From Spirochaetales bacterium (GTDB lineage: Bacteria; Spirochaetota; Spirochaetia; ARS1246): a stretch of DNA of 6,260 nucleotides. This document shows positions 1-5,554 of the stretch, in pieces. The stretch spans positions 1-6,260 of the forward strand of contig JABGPX010000317.1 in NCBI GenBank assembly GCA_018644745.1. Reading direction: 5' to 3'. A program made the translations under genes and the position numbers. Below the pieces are notes generated by a model. It was not told where the DNA came from and did no database searches. It saw only the letters and a program-made list of their open reading frames with translations. Numbering within the stretch: position 1 is the first letter of the stretch; the number at the start of each line of letters is the position of its first letter.

Positions 1-58
1 GGGTTACCGCCTTCATTCCGCTCTGAAGATTTTCCTGCTGGGATGCATTGTCGGGCAT
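1..58 (-). CDS. N-terminal start of an unidentified protein, running off the left edge
   Basis: Only 19 complete codons are visible, reading MPDNASQQENLQSGMKAVT and then leaving the window. The start is supported by an AAGGAG ribosome binding site (complement of 64-69) five bases before the ATG at 58-56. An in-frame ATG at 79-77 would add seven residues but has no convincing binding site. The first residues are polar and rich in Gln, Asn and Ser, with no signal peptide or membrane segment visible. The internal MKAVT resembles the first residues of many zinc-type alcohol dehydrogenases (MDR family), so an internal start is conceivable, but this is too short to be evidence. The gene is divergent from the enolase-superfamily gene at 178 and could share its regulatory region. 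The existence of a gene is moderately supported; its function is unknown. Confidence 0.5.
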   Translation of the reverse strand, partial: MPDNASQQENLQSGMKAVT

Positions 59-79
59 GGCATCTCCTTGTTCACTCAT

Positions 80-165
80 GGACTATAGCGTATCAATATT
101 CTTCTATAACCGGTAGGGTGCAATCGCAGTCCACGATAACGACAGCAACCAGTATTCCGAATCAT
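80..165. promoter_or_regulatory. AT-rich divergent intergenic region, probable promoters
   Basis: This spacer lies between the leftward gene at 58 and the rightward gene at 178, so promoters for both are expected here. For the plus strand, TATAAC at 105-110 is a fair -10, but no good -35 lies 16-18 bases upstream. For the minus strand, TTGCAC (complement of 118-123) and AATATT (complement of 95-100) are spaced by 17 bases. A short inverted repeat, TATAG (84-88) and CTATA (104-108), flanks part of this region but is only five base pairs. None of these is strong alone. Confidence 0.25.
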
Positions 166-177
166 AAGGATTGATAG

Positions 178-1350
178 ATGAAAATCAAGAAAATAGAAAC
201 CGCATGGCTCAGCATCGAGAGTCCTGAACCTCAGGGACTCTCCGGTGGATACATGACCCACAGTAGCGACGCTGTGTGCAGGATTACGACGGACGACGGC
301 ATCCAAGGCATCGGCGAAGGACGCGGGGCGCCGTTGCCTGAGATCTGCGAAATTATACACAAGCTGTTTACGCCTCTGCTTCAACATGAGAACCCGTTGC
401 ATATCCAGTACCTGTGGGACCGCCTTAACCTTGCCACGCTGGATGAAAGCGGCAATCTCCGGAAGGGCCTCCGCTCTCCGTCTGTTCGCGGTGCCCTCTG
501 CGCGGTTGACCTGGCCCTGTGGGACATCAAGGGCAGGGCGGCCGGTATGTCTGTCTGCGAGCTCCTCGGCGGAAAACCGGGGCCGATACAAGCGTACATC
601 CAGAAGGGTTTCTACGTAGAGGGCCAATCACTGTCAGCAATGGCTGACGAGGCGGTAGAGGTGCTGACCGAGGGAGGTTTTAAACACCTAAAGATGCGGG
701 TGGGACGCGGCGGTGTAGCGGAGGCTAGGGAGAGGGTGGAAGTGATGAGAAAAGCTCTAGGTGATGACATCGGCCTGATGGTCGATGTTAATGGCGCCTG
801 GGAATTACCCGAGGCCATAGAGGGCGCCCATGCTCTCGAGCCGTATAACTTGATGTGGATGGAAGAGCCGATCTCCCGAATACCCCGCACACTGCCGAAA
901 GAAGGATACAACTGGAACGAAGAACTGGGGAAACTCGGTCAGGCGACCACGATCCCGATGGCCGCGGGCGAGAATCATGAAGGACTTTACGAGTTCAACG
1001 ACCTCATCATGAAAGGCAAGCCCAAATATATGCAGCTAGGCGTAGCCAAGCGCAGCGGCGGCGTAAGCGAGTGGGTCAAGGTTGCCGCAATCTGTCAGGC
1101 CAACGGCATTCTCATGGCTCCCCACCTGGTGCCGCAATTCCACGTCCATCTAGTAGCCGCCGCCCCAAACGGTTTTATCCTGGAGTGCGGAGACAACGAA
1201 AAGCAGCATCCATCTTGGCCCGATCTCTTCCCCGGTTGGCCCGTGGTGAAAAACGGCCACGTTGAGTGTCCCACTTCACCCGGATGGGGACTCGCCATCA
1301 ACGACAAGATGATTAGAGAGCACGGCACCATTCTCCGATGGGACTTTTAG
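178..1350 (+). CDS. mandelate racemase/muconate lactonizing enzyme (enolase) superfamily protein, probable acid-sugar dehydratase or racemase
   Basis: This 390-residue protein has the full length of the MR/MLE group of the enolase superfamily. These are cytoplasmic Mg2+ enzymes that abstract the proton alpha to a carboxylate. The N-terminal capping domain covers about residues 1-130, with GIGEGRG at 44-50 and AVDLALWDIKGRAAG at 109-123. The barrel follows. The metal ligands are visible as Asp203 (VDVNG), Glu229 (MEEP) and Glu265 (GEN). The base motif at the end of strand 2 is Lys172-Met-Arg174, where the MR subgroup normally has KxK. His316 (APHLVPQ) matches the strand-7 catalytic His. The partner Asp of the His-Asp dyad, usually in a QPD motif on strand 6, seems absent, and the aligned residue is about Val289. 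The start has AAGGA at 166-170, seven bases upstream. The gene is convergent with a D-mannonate-oxidoreductase-like SDR, which favours a sugar-acid substrate. Family assignment is firm; substrate and reaction are not. Confidence 0.9.
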   Translation: MKIKKIETAWLSIESPEPQGLSGGYMTHSSDAVCRITTDDGIQGIGEGRGAPLPEICEIIHKLFTPLLQHENPLHIQYLWDRLNLATLDESGNLRKGLRSPSVRGALCAVDLALWDIKGRAAGMSVCELLGGKPGPIQAYIQKGFYVEGQSLSAMADEAVEVLTEGGFKHLKMRVGRGGVAEARERVEVMRKALGDDIGLMVDVNGAWELPEAIEGAHALEPYNLMWMEEPISRIPRTLPKEGYNWNEELGKLGQATTIPMAAGENHEGLYEFNDLIMKGKPKYMQLGVAKRSGGVSEWVKVAAICQANGILMAPHLVPQFHVHLVAAAPNGFILECGDNEKQHPSWPDLFPGWPVVKNGHVECPTSPGWGLAINDKMIREHGTILRWDF

Positions 1351-1374
1351 CGAATCTGCATTGGTAAATCGCTA
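1348..1374. terminator. possible weak bidirectional terminator hairpin
   Basis: TAGCGA at 1348-1353 pairs with TCGCTA at 1369-1374, giving a six-base-pair stem and a 15-base loop. It lies between the convergent stop codons of the enolase-superfamily gene and the SDR. The stem is short, the loop long, and no clear T-tract follows on either strand, so it is a marginal terminator. Confidence 0.2.
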
Positions 1375-2229
1375 CTAAATCGAATAAGACGAGAAGCCTC
1401 CGTCAATTGGTACCGTTACACCGGTCACAAAACGCGACGCCTCTGAGAGCAGCCATATTACCGTTCCGATGAGTTCTTCCGGCTCGCCGTATCTGCCGGC
1501 CGGTGTGTGACCAATCACCTTCTTCGCCCGCGGGGTGTACTCCCCGGTTTCCTGATTTATATGGAGAAACTTCAGCTGTTCGGTCATCAGAAAACCCGGG
1601 GCAATTGCGTTGACACGGATCCCAACGTGGGCAAAGTGGATAGCGAGCCATTGGGTAAGATTTGACACCGCGGCCTTTGCCGCCGCGTAAGCAGGGATCT
1701 TGGTGAGCGGGCTGTAGTAATTCATAGACGAGATATTGAGGATTGCTCCCTGCCCTTCTTCGGCCATTTTTCGTGAAAAGACCTGGGTTGGCAGAAAGGT
1801 ACCGACGAAGTTGAGGTCGAGGACCTTGTTGAAGCCCTCGAGCGGGAGGTCAAAAAAACTCTTCACCTGATCGTCGTCGAGGTCGCCCAGCTCAAAAAAC
1901 TCCTTGTCCGTTGTTCCCATCGGGTGATTTCCGCCGGCGCCATTGATGAGGAGATTGGGAGCCCTCCACTCATCGGCTATTCGCTCGGATGCCCGTACCA
2001 GGCTCTCTTTATCGAGCACATCACATTGAACCGCGATGGCTTTCCCGCCATCCCGGCAAATACCCTCAGCCTTGATTTCCGCCTTCTCAAAATCGATGTC
2101 CAGGAGCGCTACTTTCACTCCGAGAGAACCAAGTGCACTCGACATCGCGCCGCAAAGCTCGCCGGCAGCTCCGGTGATCGCCGCTACCTTCCCGCTGAGA
2201 TCGAATTCATCCATATACTTATTGGCCAT
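1375..2229 (-). CDS. SDR family oxidoreductase, D-mannonate oxidoreductase (fructuronate reductase) type
   Basis: This 284-residue cytoplasmic classical SDR has the Rossmann motif TGAAGELCG at 19-27, Asp44 at the end of strand 2 (predicting NAD(H)), NGAGGN at 96-101, Asn140, Ser168, Tyr181 and Lys185 (YAAAK), and PGF at 211-213. It carries an insertion of about 25 residues after NGAGGNHP, and has SSMNYYSPLTKIPAY, a TEQ segment, HTPAGRYGEPEELIG and an IDGGFSSYS tail. I recognise this combination from the SDR-type D-mannonate oxidoreductases such as Bacillus UxuB/YjmF, which interconvert fructuronate and mannonate in hexuronate breakdown. The exact polyol or sugar acid used here is inference. 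The ATG at 2229 follows AGGAG (complement of 2235-2239) by five bases. The gene diverges from the URO-D-like gene and converges with the enolase-superfamily gene, whose product could act on the same or the next intermediate. Confidence 0.9.
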   Translation of the reverse strand: MANKYMDEFDLSGKVAAITGAAGELCGAMSSALGSLGVKVALLDIDFEKAEIKAEGICRDGGKAIAVQCDVLDKESLVRASERIADEWRAPNLLINGAGGNHPMGTTDKEFFELGDLDDDQVKSFFDLPLEGFNKVLDLNFVGTFLPTQVFSRKMAEEGQGAILNISSMNYYSPLTKIPAYAAAKAAVSNLTQWLAIHFAHVGIRVNAIAPGFLMTEQLKFLHINQETGEYTPRAKKVIGHTPAGRYGEPEELIGTVIWLLSEASRFVTGVTVPIDGGFSSYSI

Positions 2230-2259
2230 ATCCTCTCCTATCGCTGCGAAGCCGCAACG

Positions 2260-2288
2260 GATATATTTTTACGCGCTGACGCGGTTAA
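2260..2288 (-). promoter_or_regulatory. candidate promoter for the D-mannonate-oxidoreductase-like SDR
   Basis: Reading the minus strand, TTAACC (complement of 2283-2288) and TATATC (complement of 2260-2265) are 17 bases apart and 30 bases upstream of the SDR start. The match to the sigma70 consensus is moderate. Position and spacing are right, and no better candidate is seen in the gap. Confidence 0.35.
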
Positions 2289-2294
2289 TTGCGA

Positions 2295-2323
2295 TTGACA
2301 GCGGAACATTCCCTGGTTAATAT
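2295..2323 (+). promoter_or_regulatory. strong sigma70-type promoter for the URO-D-like gene
   Basis: TTGACA at 2295-2300 is a perfect -35 box. Exactly 17 bases later comes TAATAT at 2318-2323, which keeps the key TA...AT of the -10 box. Transcription should begin near 2330, inside the palindrome at 2322-2337, about 30 bases before the ATG at 2360. This is the best promoter in the window. Confidence 0.7.
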
Positions 2324-2337
2324 CTAATATATTAGAT
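2322..2337. promoter_or_regulatory. perfect 16-bp palindrome, probable repressor operator
   Basis: ATCTAATATATTAGAT is identical to its own reverse complement over all 16 bases. It overlaps the end of the -10 box and the predicted start point of the promoter at 2295-2323, the classic position for repression by steric block. The AT-rich core with short outer arms is of the size bound by dimeric helix-turn-helix regulators such as GntR/FCD types, but the regulator is not in this window and its family is a guess. It lies in the divergent gap, so it may also influence the SDR at 2229. Confidence 0.6.
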
Positions 2338-2349
2338 GACTATGTCCAT

Positions 2350-2355
2350 AGGTGA
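2350..2355 (+). promoter_or_regulatory. ribosome binding site that decides the URO-D-like start at 2360
   Basis: AGGTGA complements the 16S anti-Shine-Dalgarno end and has four bases between it and the ATG at 2360, a normal register. The upstream in-frame ATGs at 2336 and 2342 have no such site, and the first lies within the palindrome, only a few bases from the predicted transcript start. Confidence 0.5.
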
Positions 2356-2359
2356 GGCC

Positions 2360-3550
2360 ATGGGAAATAACATGACAAGTATCAGAAACCTGATTGATCA
2401 ATATACGAGCCTTCACGAGAGCGATGAAAATAAACGTCGGCTTGCGTTGTGGGATAGGCCGGACGAAGGAATCCGTGGAGAAATGCAATGGCACGGCATT
2501 CCATCATCCGGCATAAAGTCGGGCGAACCCATGCCGGTAACCGTCGAGTGCCAGGACAAAGTGTGGGAGGATCTTCTTGGTTTAGATCTGAAACAGTTTT
2601 TCACGGATCCCGACTACTATCTGGAATTTTATCTAAGGATCAAAATCCGAAAGTTCCAAGAGTTTCCTGATGACACTCCCCTAACGATGGACATACCCTT
2701 AGTCTTCGGCGTTACCCATGAAGCAGGCATGCTCGGTCAGGAGATCATTCTTGACAACGGCGACCAGCCGAGCTTTGGCAAAGGGAGCATCGTAGACGAA
2801 TCCACGAAGTTTCCGACGGAGTTCGATTTCTCGCACAATCCCTATCTCACCGACATCGCGATCCCGTTTTACCAACAAATAAAGACATTGGCGGGTTCCG
2901 AGTTCCGCGTGATCTTTCCGCAGTGGTATCGGGGACCTCAGGGGGTCGCGCTCTACATCCGCGGATTCCAGGAATTTTCAATTGATCTCTACGTCAACAA
3001 AGCACTCTCCCACCGAATCCTTCGCTATGTCACCGACGCGGCGAAGGCATTCTACCTGTGGCGTCAGGACTACACCGGTGAACCAATCCGTCGAGGTGAT
3101 CTCTTTAACGACGACATCCCGCTTATGAGTCCCGAGATGTACACAGAGTTCTTCCTTCAGTACGAGTTGGAGATGAGCGACTTCTTTGGCGGCGTCTACT
3201 ACTGGCATTCATGCGGAGACATCACGCCCCACGTGAATGCGGTACACGACCTAACCGACATCGACATCATTGACTTTGGCGTAACCATGGAAAGTAAAAA
3301 GGCCGGAATCTCAGGCCTTCGACGGAATCAGCTTCTCGAAATCCGCGTAATGGCTCAGAATCACATTCAGGAATGCACCGAAGAGGAGTCTAAGTCATAC
3401 ATCCGCGGCATCCTCTCCGAATGTAAGGAAGCAGACATAGGCAGGTACATACTGCGGTCTAGCGGAATGTCGATTGTGAATGGCGCTCAGGAGGATGTGA
3501 AAAAACTCGCAAGGTGGGTTGAACTGGCCAGGGAAATACAGGACGAATAG
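2360..3550 (+). CDS. uroporphyrinogen decarboxylase-domain (URO-D/MtaA-like) protein
   Basis: This 396-residue cytoplasmic protein is recognised as URO-D superfamily. That fold includes uroporphyrinogen decarboxylase and the zinc-dependent corrinoid methyltransferases MtaA, MtbA and CmuA. Its N-terminal helical segment (about residues 5-35) is typical of the MtaA-like branch. The central part has a NDD-x5-SPEMYTEF stretch at about 250-263. His283-Ser-Cys285-Gly286 matches the HxCG zinc motif of the methyltransferases. A third zinc Cys, normally in a GC pair near the C-terminus, seems replaced by Met370 (SSGMSI). The haem-pathway N-terminal Arg motif of true HemE is not seen, so haem synthesis is unlikely. 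Methyl transfer to or from a corrinoid is the leading inference, and a decarboxylase-like role remains possible. In-frame ATGs at 2336 and 2342 could give up to 404 residues; ATG 2372 is another option. The gene is divergent from the SDR and convergent with the M24 gene, with a 31-base GC-rich gap and no clear terminator. Confidence 0.85.
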   Translation: MGNNMTSIRNLIDQYTSLHESDENKRRLALWDRPDEGIRGEMQWHGIPSSGIKSGEPMPVTVECQDKVWEDLLGLDLKQFFTDPDYYLEFYLRIKIRKFQEFPDDTPLTMDIPLVFGVTHEAGMLGQEIILDNGDQPSFGKGSIVDESTKFPTEFDFSHNPYLTDIAIPFYQQIKTLAGSEFRVIFPQWYRGPQGVALYIRGFQEFSIDLYVNKALSHRILRYVTDAAKAFYLWRQDYTGEPIRRGDLFNDDIPLMSPEMYTEFFLQYELEMSDFFGGVYYWHSCGDITPHVNAVHDLTDIDIIDFGVTMESKKAGISGLRRNQLLEIRVMAQNHIQECTEEESKSYIRGILSECKEADIGRYILRSSGMSIVNGAQEDVKKLARWVELAREIQDE

Positions 3551-3581
3551 CCCCGCGGCCCCGATCCGCCGCTCCAAGCCT

Positions 3582-4760
3582 CTAGTACGGCTGCAGATCT
3601 ATTTTCGACAGGACTGTGCAACCATCCTGCTCTACCAGAACATCGTCTTCAAATCGGGCGCCGCCGCCATATTCACGTCCATAAGTACCGGGCTCTACCG
3701 TCAGCACCATACCGGCTTCAATCGGCTGCGGATTACCGCCGATCAATGTAGGTCCTCTATCGTGATACCGGAATCCAACATGATGCCCGCAGTTGTGCGG
3801 GAATCCTTCGGCCAGGTTTTTTTCCGCAAAACTGTCTCGCGCTGCCGCGTGAATCGACTCGTGACTAGCGCCGGGACGGATGGCCTCAATTGCCCGTTTC
3901 TGGGCATCCTGAACCGCACCGAGTAGCTCCAGCTTTTGGTCGCTGATTGTACCGACTCCAGTGGTTCGGGTGAGGTCACTCCAATACCCATCAACGCACG
4001 TGGCCAGTTCAATGATGACAAGGTCACCTTCCGCGAGGGCATTGCCCGATGAGCGGCTGTAGGTGCCGCCCCAGTATATATTTTCCCCACCCTGAACATG
4101 CGCCCATCCGCGAGCATAGCCGGAGCCATCCCTGCCGGAACATCGATGAATGGCATACTCAACCGCAGCGGCGATATCTATCTCAGTAGCGCCCGGACGG
4201 ATCGTTTCATAAAACGCCTCGAGGCCGATGCATGCGACATCATTTGCACGTCGGACGGCGGCTTGTTCGCGCGATGTTTTCGTGAGGGTCAGTCTGGTAA
4301 AGAGGTCGGGAGCGAGCTGCGGGCCGCCGCCGGTGGAGTCGTCTGACGGGAACAGATCGCCGGTTACAACCGAATGGGTGAGAGGCGGCGTTTCACCCGG
4401 GAAGGTGGTCATCGCGTGCCCGCCGTCATCACCGGCAATGCCGAGTTCGTCGGGCCGGATCCTCAGCCTCGCGAGGGCGTCGCCAATCAACCGCGAAGCG
4501 TCTGCATGCCATCCGGGACCCAGGTTAAAACGATGGCACTCGGCGAACCCAGGGAACACGTCCTCCGGTTCGTTTGCCGGGCCGAAAAACTGCGGAGTGC
4601 CGCTTGCGGGGTACAGGCAGAGGTTGATGCCAAGGCATTGCAACAGGCCCGTGCTCATGACTATATCTTCTGGATACCAGGTAAGAATGGCTCCGAGTCC
4701 CGCTTTTTTTATCTCGCTGCGGAGGAATTCGTCGCGTTCCTGATCGATTGTCTGGTCCAT
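3582..4760 (-). CDS. M24 family (creatinase/prolidase/aminopeptidase P-like) metallohydrolase
   Basis: This 392-residue protein has the two-domain M24 layout. A creatinase-type N-terminal domain covers about 1-150, and the pita-bread catalytic domain runs from about 160 to the end. Of the five usual metal ligands, Asp262 (GYWSDLTRT), His326 (GHHVGF), Glu356 (TVEPGTY) and Glu371 (RFEDD) are present. The first, normally Asp, is Glu251 (VIIELA), exactly 11 residues before Asp262 as in the family. His333 matches the second conserved His. There is no signal peptide, so it is probably cytoplasmic. The family includes Xaa-Pro peptidases but also creatinase, ectoine hydrolase and DMSP lyase DddP. In this catabolic operon a small-molecule hydrolase is at least as likely as a peptidase. 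It is the last gene of a minus-strand operon, nine bases after the SDR stop. Confidence 0.88.
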   Translation of the reverse strand: MDQTIDQERDEFLRSEIKKAGLGAILTWYPEDIVMSTGLLQCLGINLCLYPASGTPQFFGPANEPEDVFPGFAECHRFNLGPGWHADASRLIGDALARLRIRPDELGIAGDDGGHAMTTFPGETPPLTHSVVTGDLFPSDDSTGGGPQLAPDLFTRLTLTKTSREQAAVRRANDVACIGLEAFYETIRPGATEIDIAAAVEYAIHRCSGRDGSGYARGWAHVQGGENIYWGGTYSRSSGNALAEGDLVIIELATCVDGYWSDLTRTTGVGTISDQKLELLGAVQDAQKRAIEAIRPGASHESIHAAARDSFAEKNLAEGFPHNCGHHVGFRYHDRGPTLIGGNPQPIEAGMVLTVEPGTYGREYGGGARFEDDVLVEQDGCTVLSKIDLQPY

Positions 4761-4765
4761 GTACG

Positions 4766-4771
4766 CTCCTT
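4766..4771 (-). promoter_or_regulatory. Shine-Dalgarno of the M24 gene overlapping the SDR stop codon
   Basis: AAGGAG on the minus strand (complement of 4766-4771) shares bases with the SDR TAA stop (complement of 4770-4772) and sits five bases before the M24 ATG at 4760. Ribosomes ending the SDR would deliver directly to the M24 start, so the two proteins are probably translationally coupled. Confidence 0.75.
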
Positions 4772-5537
4772 ACGGCCGATAGCGGACGAGATTCAGCATG
4801 TAACCGCCATCTGCGTACAACGTCGAGCCATTCACAAAAGACGACGCTTCCGACGCCAGAAACAGCGAGGGACCAATCATTTCATCCACCTGGGCAACTC
4901 GCCCGGCCGGAACCCATTCGGCAAAGTTATCACGGCCAATTTCGTCAATCACTTCGCGGTTAATATCAGTTTCAACCGGCCCCGGTGAGAGATTATTGAT
5001 TCTCATGCCAAGAGGGCCCAGTTCCAGCGCGAGAGTCTTGGTGAACATATTCAGCGCAGCTTTTGACATATTGTAATCGAGGTTATTGGGATACGGCATG
5101 ACATCGTGGATAGAGCTCACGTTTATAATTGAAGCGCCGGATGACTTCTTCAGCAGCGGAAGCAGCAGATACGTCAGCTCCTCAACTGCCCTGACATTGA
5201 CGCGCCACACTTGATCGGCAACGGCCATGTCAGTTTTCACAAACGGCAGGATTACTTCCTGCGCGGCATTATTGACAAGAACATCGAGCTTTTCTTCTTC
5301 GGCGCTGATCCGCCGAACGAGTTCCTGGATATCCGCGGAGGATGCCAAATCTGTTTTCACAAACTTACATCCGATTTCTTCCGCGGTCTTGCGGCCGTTC
5401 TCCTCGTTGCGCGCGGCAATCCAAACCTTTGCCCCAACCGAGACAAAACCGCTTGCGATTGCTTTCCCGATACCCCGGTTTCCGCCGGTTACGAGCGCAG
5501 TTTTTCCATCAAGCCTGAACAGATCTGTGAGATTCAT
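4770..5537 (-). CDS. SDR family NAD(P)-dependent oxidoreductase (classical, FabG/gluconate dehydrogenase-like)
   Basis: This 255-residue protein has the usual length for a classical SDR. TGGNRGIG at 17-24 binds the dinucleotide, NNAA is at 89-92, and the catalytic tetrad is Asn114, Ser142, Tyr155 and Lys159 (YNMSK). PGPVETD is at 185-191 and the ADGGY tail at 242-246. Arg43 at the end of strand 2, with no Asp there, suggests NADP(H) preference, unlike the Asp44 SDR at 2229-1375. The sequence resembles gluconate 5-dehydrogenase, 2-deoxygluconate dehydrogenase and 3-oxoacyl-ACP reductase relatives; motifs alone cannot choose between them, though the context favours a sugar-acid or hydroxy-acid substrate. 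AGGAG (complement of 5546-5550) lies eight bases before the ATG. The gene starts 17 bases after the stop of the upstream URO-D-like gene, so they form one operon. Confidence 0.9.
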   Translation of the reverse strand: MNLTDLFRLDGKTALVTGGNRGIGKAIASGFVSVGAKVWIAARNEENGRKTAEEIGCKFVKTDLASSADIQELVRRISAEEEKLDVLVNNAAQEVILPFVKTDMAVADQVWRVNVRAVEELTYLLLPLLKKSSGASIINVSSIHDVMPYPNNLDYNMSKAALNMFTKTLALELGPLGMRINNLSPGPVETDINREVIDEIGRDNFAEWVPAGRVAQVDEMIGPSLFLASEASSFVNGSTLYADGGYMLNLVRYRP

Positions 5538-5554
5538 TCGAACTACTCCTGATA

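Noticed and set aside
76..627. Open minus-strand frame of 183 codons opposite the enolase-superfamily gene
   Set aside because: It lies antisense to a clear family member, has no recognisable motif, and is explained by the codon bias of the sense gene.
1365..1382. Direct repeat TAAATCG (1365-1371 and 1376-1382)
   Set aside because: Seven bases repeated twice near a gene end are expected by chance, and nothing links them to a function.
2360..3550. Annotation as HemE, uroporphyrinogen decarboxylase of haem synthesis
   Set aside because: HxCG and the catabolic neighbours point to the methyltransferase-like branch, and the characteristic HemE N-terminal motif is not seen.
3551..3581. GC-rich convergent gap with CCGCGG as a possible terminator
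   Set aside because: There is no stem beyond the six-base palindrome and no T-tract on either strand.
3519..3926. Open plus-strand frame of 135 codons over the end of the M24 gene
   Set aside because: It overlaps the end of the URO-D-like gene and is antisense to conserved M24 motifs, with no family resemblance.
4228..4988. Two overlapping plus-strand open frames over the M24 start and SDR end
   Set aside because: Both are antisense to well supported genes, are low complexity (rich in Arg, Ser and Pro), and lack a convincing start.
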